Below the pieces are notes generated by a model. That model searched no databases. It was not told where the DNA came from and saw only the letters and a list, made by a program, of their open reading frames with translations. From positions 1-64,000 of the forward strand of contig JABLUY010000087.1 in the NCBI GenBank assembly GCA_013306675.1: a DNA stretch of 64,000 nt, given 5' to 3'. Source of the stretch: Thraustochytrium sp. TN22 (Eukaryota > Sar > Bigyra > Thraustochytrida > Thraustochytriidae). Below, one piece after another: positions 57,369 to 64,000 of this stretch (its first letter is position 1; the number at the start of each line of letters is the position of its first letter). The translations under genes and the position numbers were made by a program.

Positions 57369-57836
57369 TCATGACAGTCGCGCGCGCTTGCCCACGAGCG
57401 GCTTGGGCCGCGTCTTGAACAGCAGCTTGTGCCGAATGACGCCGCGCACCGCGAAGCGAGCGCTGCGCTCGCCGTCGCGATCGGCCTCCTCGACCGCCGG
57501 GTCCTGGTCCTCCTCGTGCACGCGCTCCATGATGGCCAGCGGCTTGGGCATCTTCACCACCTTGCCCTCCAGCCGGTGCACGCCAATCACCAGCACCGGC
57601 ACGCCGTGCTCGAAGCTCAGCTCGCCCAGCGTCTGGCCCGCCAGGCCGTCCTGCTGCAGCGTGATCATCTGGCCGCCGCTCTCGCCCTTCTCCCCGGCAC
57701 CCTCCTCCGCCGCCGCCAGCTCGTCGCGCTTCGCCACCGCCAGCGCGCCCTGCAGCTCCACCATGGCCCACTCCGCCGGCGCGCCGCCCTCGCGAGGCAG
57801 GCTGCACAGCGCCGTCGCCAGCTCCGCCGCGCTCAT
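57369..57836 (-). CDS. CTF8: Chromosome transmission fidelity protein 8
   Basis: Small subunit that with Dcc1 and Ctf18 forms an alternative RFC loading or unloading PCNA during cohesion and replication. 155 residues from the ATG at 57834-57836. Family blocks: AEWAMVELQG, LGELSFEHGVPVLVIGVHRL, EGKVVKMPKPLAIM and the C-terminal KLLFKTRPKPLV. An acidic insert (EEGAGEKGESGG and EEDQDPAVEEADRDGE) makes it longer than human CHTF8 (121). The longer frame begins at GTG and another overlapping frame is artefact. Divergent from VMA12. Confidence 0.9.
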   Translation of the reverse strand: MSAAELATALCSLPREGGAPAEWAMVELQGALAVAKRDELAAAEEGAGEKGESGGQMITLQQDGLAGQTLGELSFEHGVPVLVIGVHRLEGKVVKMPKPLAIMERVHEEDQDPAVEEADRDGERSARFAVRGVIRHKLLFKTRPKPLVGKRARLS

Positions 57837-58308
57837 CGTGCCGCTGCCCAGCGCAGCGCTCACGACCGCGGCGGCTCGACCGATCGTCTGATCGATCGAT
57901 CGATCGAGCGATCGATCGAGCGATTGATTGATCGACTGATTGTTGTTTGCCAGTCACCATCACTGCTTTCGTGAACGGTCGTTAGGTTGCGCGCGGTGCG
58001 CACCGCTGACACGTAAAAGGACGCAAAGGGCTCGGACCAGAGCGCTATCAGCGCCGGGACGCCGCCCACTGCGCCGCCGCGCGAGGCTCTGCACCTCGCG
58101 CTGGCCTCCTGCCGCCCTGCGCCGGCTCGAACTTGGCTGACGCCAAATTCGAGCTCGACGTTGAACTTCAAGTTGAGCTTGGCGATGCACACGCACACGC
58201 AGGTGCCCGCGAGAGTGGTGCGCGAGGCGACCGCGAAGCGGGGACTACACGGCGGCGGCGGCGAGGAGCAGACAGAACTTGAACACCTGCGCGCGCAAGG
58301 CAGCGCCC
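57837..58308. promoter_or_regulatory. Divergent promoter with GATC repeat
   Basis: Just upstream of the CTF8 start is a run of GATCGATC / GAGCGATC tetramers (about 57873-57940), which is self-complementary. The rest, up to the VMA12 start, shows no gene. Position between two divergent starts suggests a shared promoter. Confidence 0.4.
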
Positions 58309-59127
58309 ATGGCGGCCCCGGCGCAGCGGCAGGCGGCCGAGGGCGCGGCGGCGGGCGCCGCCGAGGGCCCCGGCCCGCAGGCGGCGGCCGCGGCGGCCCC
58401 GGCACCGGCCGAGGGCGGGGAGGAGGGAGACGGGCGCAGGCCTCGCGTGCGGCTGGCGTGCCCCGCGGCGCTTAAGCGCGAGCTGGAGGAGGCGCTGGAG
58501 AGGACAGGGGACGCGGCGTGCGCCAAAGAGGACCGCGAGGTGCTCCAGGAGGTGCTGAGCCGCGGCAACATGGATAGCGACCAGCTGCGCACCGTGCTCC
58601 GCGTGCGCGGCGACGACGCGCGGCCGAGCTTGCTGGCCCTGCTGCGCGGCGGGGACAAGGGCCAGGGCGGCCTCGTCCTGCCGCGGCCGCCCGAGCCCAA
58701 GCCCAATCCGGCCATGGAGAAGCGCCGCGCCTGGCTGATCGCGCGTCAGCAGCGCCGCGAGTACGAAGCCAGCATCGAAAACATCAAGGTCAAGCGGCCC
58801 TCCGAGCAGGTGCGCGAGAGCATGTCGGAGATCCGCCGCACCATGAAGGAGCTCTCCGTCGGCATCATGATGATCCTCGTCTGCGTCGCTGTCTTCTTGG
58901 CGCTCAAGATGGTCGCCGACGCGCGCGGCCTCCCACCGCAGGTGGGCCTTCAGTGGGGCCTCTTTGGCGGATCGGCCATGCTCTTTATCGAGATGATCCT
59001 CTTCGCCATTCGCACCACCCGCGCCGAGTCCTACGAGCGCGCGCAGCGACGCTTCATGGACCGCCAGCCCATGAATCTATCCCAGCTTCCCGTGCAGCCG
59101 CCCAAGCCCAAGCCCAAGACCAGCTGA
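58309..59127 (+). CDS. VMA12: V-ATPase assembly factor VMA12/TMEM199
   Basis: ER membrane protein that helps assemble the V0 sector of the vacuolar proton pump. 272 residues from the ATG at 58309 (the longest frame starts with TTG). The N-terminus is Ala/Pro-rich and disordered. The family pattern follows: helices ending LLALLRGGDKG, then LVLPRPPEPKPNPAMEKR (like LVLPEVPEPP of human TMEM199), RRAWLIARQQRREYEASI, and two membrane helices near residues 183-203 (SVGIMMILVCVAVFLALKMV) and 211-233 (VGLQWGLFGGSAMLFIEMIL). The end is basic with a KPKPKPKTS tail, a possible ER retrieval Lys-rich signal. Convergent with the mini-gene at 59282. Confidence 0.82.
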   Translation: MAAPAQRQAAEGAAAGAAEGPGPQAAAAAAPAPAEGGEEGDGRRPRVRLACPAALKRELEEALERTGDAACAKEDREVLQEVLSRGNMDSDQLRTVLRVRGDDARPSLLALLRGGDKGQGGLVLPRPPEPKPNPAMEKRRAWLIARQQRREYEASIENIKVKRPSEQVRESMSEIRRTMKELSVGIMMILVCVAVFLALKMVADARGLPPQVGLQWGLFGGSAMLFIEMILFAIRTTRAESYERAQRRFMDRQPMNLSQLPVQPPKPKPKTS

Positions 59128-59281
59128 GGGAGTCGTTTTGTGCGAGGCAAAGGCAAGGCGACGCAAGGCAAGACCAGCAACTTTAAACAAGTCGGAACAC
59201 ATGTGCAGATTACAGCCATCTGAGGCAACCCGGCGTTTGCTCTCGCGGCGCGCCCTGGTCGCACAGTCCTGCTCAGCTTCG

Positions 59282-59727
59282 TCATTGTCTCCGCTGAGCA
59301 TCAGCCAACTGTTCCCTGGTGTCTTTGAGAATCTGGTCCTTGCGCTCAATCTCCAGCTTCGCCGTGTCGTACAGGCAGCAGATGTTGCGCTCTAACGTGT
59401 CGCGCTCGCGCGTCAGACGCTCCACCTGCGTCGCAGTCTATTAGTTACTGCTACTCTGTGGCATTTGGAGCCGTCTAAAACCCACCTTGGCGCGCTCCTC
59501 GTCCAGCTCGCGGCGCAGCGTCTCGTGCTCTTTGGCGAGCGCCTCGAACTTCTCCTTGTACTGCGTCGCTCACGCCAGTCAGTGCCGACCAGCGCCTCTC
59601 GCGCCGGGCCTAGCCCCTCGCTTGCCGACCAGCGCCTCTCGTGCTTACTTACCTCAAGGTTCTCCACGTCCGCGTTGCCGGCGCCTAGGTCGCCGTACAG
59701 CGTCTCGTCCAGGCCATCCTGCGCCAT
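59282..59727 (-). CDS. Three-exon small coiled-coil protein, FLASH-like
   Basis: Exons on the minus strand: 59653-59727 (75 bases), 59486-59560 (75) and 59282-59425 (144 with stop). Both introns (92 and 60 bases) are GT-AG and in phase 0, and both end in GCGACGCAG. The 97-residue product begins MAQDGLDETLYGDLGAGNAD, then a continuous coiled coil (KEKFEALAKEHETLRRELDE) and the segment LERNICCLYDTAKLEIERKD. That last pattern resembles [20 protein letters not shown] of animal FLASH (CASP8AP2), whose N-terminal coiled coil acts in histone mRNA 3' processing, and the LYGDLG start recalls the same protein. Without splicing the frame is nonsense. The homology is inferred from a short motif; tubulin or other coiled-coil proteins cannot be excluded. 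Confidence 0.7.
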
Positions 59728-60000
59728 GGCGCCCACGCCGCCCCTCGTGCGCGCAGCGCCAACCGCGCTGGCCGGTGGGCGGCCGCGGGCTGACGAGCGG
59801 CGCGCGGCCAGCCAGCCAGCCGGCCCGCCACGCGCAGTCCAAGCAGACGTGCGCTGCGAGCGGGTCAGAGCGGGACTACAACGCGGTTGGGCATCGGACA
59901 CTCTGGGCTCAACCAGCGCCTTCGCGCTACGAGTTTGCTTCTGGCAACGAGCTCGGCCCGGCAGCTCGATTCTCAAGTTTTAGCTACCACATAATCCTCT

Positions 60001-62187
60001 TCAAGTTGATTCCTGATTTCTTACTTGGTTCTTGTCAAGGTCATTGACGAGCATACCCTCGTCGCCAGCAGTGTCCACGAGCTCAAGGTCGCCGTCAGCG
60101 TCGGCTTCCACAGCCGTCGCTACACGGTCGTATCGAGGCCGCCGACCGCGCCAGAGACGGAAAACCTGCAGGAGGAGAAGAACGACAGCGAGGCCGAGCA
60201 TGAGGCCGCCAGCGCGCTGCGCCCGAGCGACAAGCTCAGGCGTGGAGTGCTGCGCCAAGAGACGAACCTCTTGCGTGCGCGCGCGCAGCCGCTCCGCTTT
60301 GCAGCTGCACTCGCGGACCGGAGGATCGGGCGGCATGGGCATCTCACACGTGCCCGTCGCCGCTGCCGCCACCGCCGTCTCGTTGAAGATGTCGCGGCTG
60401 CGCACGCACACAAAGCCGCCCCGAAAGGTGGCAGGCTTCTTGCGGCACGCGAGATCCACGCTGCACTCCTCCGCGGGCTCCACGGGCCGCCATACCGAGT
60501 CCTGCTCCAGAACGTCGTACGTGTACGGCAGCGAGATATTATCAAGAGTGCCGAGACTGAGCCGCAGCAGGTCGGCGTGCGTAATGCAGGGCGCGCCGCC
60601 GCCATCCGCAGCGTGCTGCGGTGTGGAGCGCGCCCCAGAGCCGCGGACCGAGGCCAGCCCGAGGTCGGCGCCCGAAAAGCAAAACTCCTCCGAGATGCTA
60701 TCCTCAAAGGCCATGCCAGGGCACTGCGCCACACGGGGGAACCCCCCATAGCCGTTCGCGTAGGTGAGCGACGCGCCGCGGTCCGCGGCCCAGCGCAGAT
60801 GCAAAAGGTCCGTGAAGGCGTGGATACTGTAAAAGAAGTTCTCGTTCAGAGAAAAGGCGCCGTCCCAAAAGTCCGCGCCCTCGAAGCCGCACGCGTACGT
60901 GCCCGCACGGCACGCGCACGGCTCCCGCGGCTGGCAGCTGCCCGCGTGCGGACACGCCACGAGGCCCTGGCGCCACTCCGTGCCCTTGAAGTCGATGCTC
61001 TGCCGCCGCGCCGTCTCGCGCAGCCACCGCACGTGGAGGGCCGCACCCGCCACGCCCACCAGAGCAGCGTGCACGCTCGGCGCGATGCCCACGCCCAGCG
61101 CGCCAAGCACGAACAAGATGCCCACCAGCACCGGCGTCGCCCGCTCCAAGCAGGCCGGCCGCCGCGCCTCGGACCCCTCCGCGCAGGACTGCGCCGCCGC
61201 GGCAGCGGCTGCCGCAGCCGGGTCCGGCGCGATGCACTCTGCGCGCGCCTTGGCCACGCCGAAGGCCAGCATGGAGCCGCACACCAGAAGACCCATGCCC
61301 AGAAAGCTCAAGATCGTCGCGAAGACCTGCGCGCCCACCCAGTCGTCCGCAAAGGTGCCCATGCTCACGTGCGGTGCATTGTGAGGCCCAATGTCAGGCC
61401 CAAGGTGCGTGAAACCGCGGCCCTGGATGCACAGCATAAAGGTCGTGTAGTTGGCAGCACCCTGGCACGCGCGGAAACTGAGCCCAATGTCCGTCGGCGC
61501 GCCCAGCACCCAGCCCGGGTTGCGCGCCAGCCCCGGACACCGCGCCTGGTTCCACGGGCTGCGCCAGTACCCGAAGCCATTGCCAAAACCGCGCGCCGCA
61601 AGGTCGTCGCCGTAGATCTCGCGCACCAGCGGCTCCAGCTCCGGCACCGCGCCCCGCTGCACCGACGTGTTGAACACCGGGTCCCACACGCAGTAGTCTG
61701 CGTCCGGGTCGCCGTACGGCGAGCCCCAGTACTTCCACAACGAGCCGCCCCACCACGAGCCCGTCTGCGCAATGTCCGTCGCAAAGTCCCAGTACGGCAG
61801 CGCGTCCAGGCCCGCCTCGGGCGCGTCCACCGCCAGCACGGCCAGCAGCGCCGCCTCCACCTCGAGCAGCAGCGCGCGGTGGAAGGTCATCTGGTTCTCC
61901 ACGCCGTGGCCCTGATCCGCGCACGCGTGCAGCGCCGCCGTCGCGTGCTTGAGCAGCACGTACGCGTGCGACCGGTACGCCGCCCCGTAGCGCGCGCGCC
62001 CCGCCCCCAGCGGCACCGACCGCATCGTGCGCAGCGCCGCCACGTACGCCTGACGCTGCGCCTCCGTCAGCGACCGCACCTCGCGCCGCACACGCCGCGC
62101 CGCCATCCCGCCCGCGCCAGCATCGCCCAGCCGCAGCCCGCCGCGCGTTGCCGCTCTGCTCGTCCAAGTCACGCCAACGCGTTGCAT
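60001..62187 (-). CDS. Tyrosinase-like copper protein with membrane insert
   Basis: Up to 728 residues from the ATG at 62185-62187; the ATG at 62104-62106 gives 701, and a signal-peptide exon may be missing. Tyrosinase pieces in order: RVRREVRSLTEAQRQAYVAA, CuA-like HGVENQMTFHRALLLEVEAA, ALPYWDF, CuB HNAPHVSMG, and the third CuB site FFYSIHAFTDLLHLRW (canonical F-x-x-H-H-x-x-x-D with the second His kept). Between HNAPHVSMG and FFYSIH lies about 165-185 extra residues with at least two hydrophobic helices (VFATILSFLGMGLLVCGSML; LVGILFVLGALGVGI) and a Cys-rich loop. A further helix near the C-terminus (GGLMLGLAVVLLLLQVF) is followed by a cytosolic tail. The membrane segments split the copper domain, which I have not seen described for tyrosinases. 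Possible oxidase of phenols at a membrane surface. Confidence 0.78.
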   Translation of the reverse strand: MQRVGVTWTSRAATRGGLRLGDAGAGGMAARRVRREVRSLTEAQRQAYVAALRTMRSVPLGAGRARYGAAYRSHAYVLLKHATAALHACADQGHGVENQMTFHRALLLEVEAALLAVLAVDAPEAGLDALPYWDFATDIAQTGSWWGGSLWKYWGSPYGDPDADYCVWDPVFNTSVQRGAVPELEPLVREIYGDDLAARGFGNGFGYWRSPWNQARCPGLARNPGWVLGAPTDIGLSFRACQGAANYTTFMLCIQGRGFTHLGPDIGPHNAPHVSMGTFADDWVGAQVFATILSFLGMGLLVCGSMLAFGVAKARAECIAPDPAAAAAAAAAQSCAEGSEARRPACLERATPVLVGILFVLGALGVGIAPSVHAALVGVAGAALHVRWLRETARRQSIDFKGTEWRQGLVACPHAGSCQPREPCACRAGTYACGFEGADFWDGAFSLNENFFYSIHAFTDLLHLRWAADRGASLTYANGYGGFPRVAQCPGMAFEDSISEEFCFSGADLGLASVRGSGARSTPQHAADGGGAPCITHADLLRLSLGTLDNISLPYTYDVLEQDSVWRPVEPAEECSVDLACRKKPATFRGGFVCVRSRDIFNETAVAAAATGTCEMPMPPDPPVRECSCKAERLRARTQEVRLLAQHSTPELVARAQRAGGLMLGLAVVLLLLQVFRLWRGRRPRYDRVATAVEADADGDLELVDTAGDEGMLVNDLDKNQVRNQEST

Positions 62188-62523
62188 ACAACCACAAGCG
62201 CCCGGACCACTGGCAGGACCTGGACGACGAGCTGGACGTGGAGAACCAAGACGAGGACGAAGACGAGACGATGAACAGGGCGGGGAGGAAGACAACGGGA
62301 TCAGCCGAGATGGCGGAGACGCTGGTCTCTGACTGTATGGGAGAAGAGGACGATTGCAGAGCGAGCAGACGGCCGTCTCGTACTGCTCGTCGCTGTCAAA
62401 GATGTTCGTGTGTTGTCGAGAAGAGATGAAGCCAAGCCTTGCACGGAAGTGCGCGCCTCGGGGGGTGGAACCTCCTTGTGTAAAAGAGAGATTAGCTCTG
62501 GCGTTCACGAGCTGTAAGATGGT
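62188..62523. other. Intergenic upstream of the tyrosinase-like gene
   Basis: I see no family or repeat of note. The minus-strand frame stays open to 62508 but begins with GTG, and its peptide is Pro/Ser-rich without similarity. A first exon of the tyrosinase-like gene could lie here. Confidence 0.35.
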
Positions 62524-63966
62524 TTACTTTTTGGTCATTCGTTTACCAGGTTTGCTGAAAGGCCTCGTTCCAGCACCTTCATCGTATGCATGCTGCTTGT
62601 AAAGCTCAGAGAACTTCTCGGAGAGAGCCTTCTGCATGCGTTTGAGCTGGAATAGCGCTGGAGCTCCCGTCCCCATTTTGGGCATTTCTTGGCCCGCGGC
62701 GCTGTAAGCCTCTATCGTTGCGTCGCGGAGATCAGCGTTGGTCTTCGAGGGTCTAAAGCCATGAAGCTGGACCGTGAACGACCCTTTTTCATCGACGTGG
62801 AGGTAGAGAGTTCGATCTTCTGGGTCCGAAGTGGAAGCGCAGTAACCCGACAGAATGACGTAGTTGGGCGGGGTCCCATGCTTCTTCTTGTACGTGACTG
62901 GCGTCTCCTTGTCGCCCCAGTCGTAGACCTTGAGTTGGCCGCTCTCGTGCTCAGGATGGCCATTGGCCCAGGAAGGCGCTGAGAAAGTGTGCGGGGTTGG
63001 CGCAGGCTGTGGAGGCGAGGGCGCCGAGCGCTCTATGCCCCCTTCCTTACGGATCTCTTTTCTTGACTGCTGAGTAGGAGACGAGCTGCTTCTTTCTAAA
63101 AACGCGGAGCTTGTGCTCGAACCTGTTCCAGGAGTGACCGCGCCGGCGCCAGAGGCATGAATGCCTGACGCGTGGCCGCCAACAGGAGGTGCAGGAAGCG
63201 CAGAGCGTGAGCTTGAGCTTGAACTTGAGTCGAGCAAGCACTCGTCCAGGACGTCTTCCGTGCCGTCGTCATGCTGATTCTGGTTTTCAGATGAGCCGGC
63301 CCGATGTGCTGTACGCCGACGCTTTCCCGCAGCTTCTGTGAGGCTCTCGCTCTTGATCTTGCGCTTCGAGGACTCCTTCCTTTTCTCCTCTTTGTCCTTC
63401 CTGTCCTCCTCCTTGACCTTCATGACCTTTCGCAGCGCGTCTTGGACCTCACTGCGACCATAGACGAGCGCCTCCGCGCACTTGTCTTCATCACCGAAAT
63501 GCAGTGCTACCTCAGCCACCACCTTCATCATCCCCTCGGACACGAGAGCACCAAGGACGGCGCGCCCCGCCTTCTGCGCTGACTCGAAGCTCTCTTGCTT
63601 CTCAGCGCCGAATCGTGTGATCTTGATGAGGCGCGGCTCAGACGGTGTGCTTTCGAGTCTGATTGTGAATGAGACGTTGGGCGCGACCTCGAACTCCGCA
63701 GAGAACCCCGTCGGGAAGATGGGTCCTGACGACGGCATCGTAGAAGGCAGCAACCCGATTGACGTCACCTTCCACACCCCGAGCCGAGGGTCGTCTCCGA
63801 AGAGCGCCTCCTCTCGGCACTTCTTTGGGTATTTCTCCTTGAAGTACTTCCGGGTCATGCGGAAGGCGTCCATGTCGCCGGCCCGGGCTCGGTCCACCAG
63901 GGTCAGAATGCAGAAGCTGATGTAGCTCGTCTCGGGTTCGTCCGAAACGGGGAGTGTGTGAAGCAT
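62524..63966 (-). CDS. Unknown Lys/Ser-rich protein at right edge
   Basis: 480 residues from the ATG at 63964-63966, but the frame stays open to the window end, so the true start may lie outside. The N-terminal half contains folded-looking sequence (FGDDPRLGVWKVTSIGLLPS, FSAEFEVAPNVSFTIRLEST). A Lys/Glu-rich stretch (EEDRKDKEEKRKESSKRKIK, with a KRRRT cluster, likely nuclear) comes next, and then a long Ser-rich linker. The last 170 residues have another ordered part (YVILSGYCASTSDPEDRTLY, FTVQLHGFRPSKTNADLRDA) and a basic end. I recognise no family. Base composition is lower in G+C than the neighbours, which may mark a different history. Confidence 0.7.
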   Translation of the reverse strand: MLHTLPVSDEPETSYISFCILTLVDRARAGDMDAFRMTRKYFKEKYPKKCREEALFGDDPRLGVWKVTSIGLLPSTMPSSGPIFPTGFSAEFEVAPNVSFTIRLESTPSEPRLIKITRFGAEKQESFESAQKAGRAVLGALVSEGMMKVVAEVALHFGDEDKCAEALVYGRSEVQDALRKVMKVKEEDRKDKEEKRKESSKRKIKSESLTEAAGKRRRTAHRAGSSENQNQHDDGTEDVLDECLLDSSSSSSSRSALPAPPVGGHASGIHASGAGAVTPGTGSSTSSAFLERSSSSPTQQSRKEIRKEGGIERSAPSPPQPAPTPHTFSAPSWANGHPEHESGQLKVYDWGDKETPVTYKKKHGTPPNYVILSGYCASTSDPEDRTLYLHVDEKGSFTVQLHGFRPSKTNADLRDATIEAYSAAGQEMPKMGTGAPALFQLKRMQKALSEKFSELYKQHAYDEGAGTRPFSKPGKRMTKK

Positions 63967-64000
63967 CGCCGCGAACTCACTCCTGCAGATTGCATCCGAT

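Noticed and set aside
1-64000. tRNA genes
   Set aside because: I found no A-box and B-box pair with a cloverleaf. The only GGTTCGA-like match (near 36465) lies inside the FAIM-like coding region.

Overview
This is nuclear DNA from a G+C-rich eukaryotic protist. The evidence is GT-AG introns, cytosolic ribosomal protein genes (uL16/RPL10, eL38/RPL38), a U5 snRNP GTPase, a PP2C phosphatase, an E4 ubiquitin ligase and a tubulin polyglutamylase subunit, which implies cilia or flagella. Genes are compact, and most have no intron or only short ones (about 60-135 bases). The two ribosomal protein genes have longer first introns. Four secreted sulfatases in tandem suggest a marine organism that handles sulfated polysaccharides. 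A thraustochytrid-like or other marine stramenopile is a reasonable guess, but I cannot prove the lineage from this window.

Layout. 0-5 kb: an interrupted gene with a faint viral-portal pattern, a small unknown gene, and TPGS2 followed by a 96-base tandem array. 5-12 kb: NADP glutamate dehydrogenase (minus), a 2.2 kb stretch without a convincing gene, then EFTUD2/Snu114 behind a perfectly adjacent 196-base promoter-proximal duplication. 12-19.5 kb: RPL10, a 70-base repeat array, a PrmC/HemK methyltransferase, a SANT protein, a doubtful His/Gln-rich gene, RPL38 and RPF2. 20-27 kb: ribokinase, a DGQHR-motif protein, a small organelle-like basic protein, an ABHD hydrolase and a short-chain dehydrogenase. 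27-40 kb: UBE4/Ufd2, an EF-hand protein, two structural or unknown proteins, a FAIM-domain protein with an endocytic-motif tail, and an APC-type transporter. 40.9-50.3 kb: four tandem type I sulfatases, the last one frameshifted. 50.4-59.7 kb: a double-BSD protein, cyclophilin PPIH, PP2C, isovaleryl-CoA dehydrogenase, CTF8, VMA12/TMEM199 and a three-exon mini-gene with a FLASH-like coiled coil. 60-64 kb: a tyrosinase-like protein with membrane segments inserted in its copper domain, and an unknown Lys/Ser-rich protein at the right edge.

The genes form no single pathway, apart from the sulfatase cluster. Several neighbours touch the same broad processes: ribosome biogenesis (RPL10, RPL38, RPF2), splicing (EFTUD2, PPIH) and proteostasis or membrane assembly (UBE4, VMA12). 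Many are divergent pairs sharing 250-850 base promoter regions rich in 5-base G+C repeats. Frames on the opposite strand are often open for hundreds of codons because of base composition, so gene calls here rest on recognisable protein families, motif order and splice logic rather than on open frame length. Start codons were moved to the first plausible ATG where the longest frame began with GTG or TTG.
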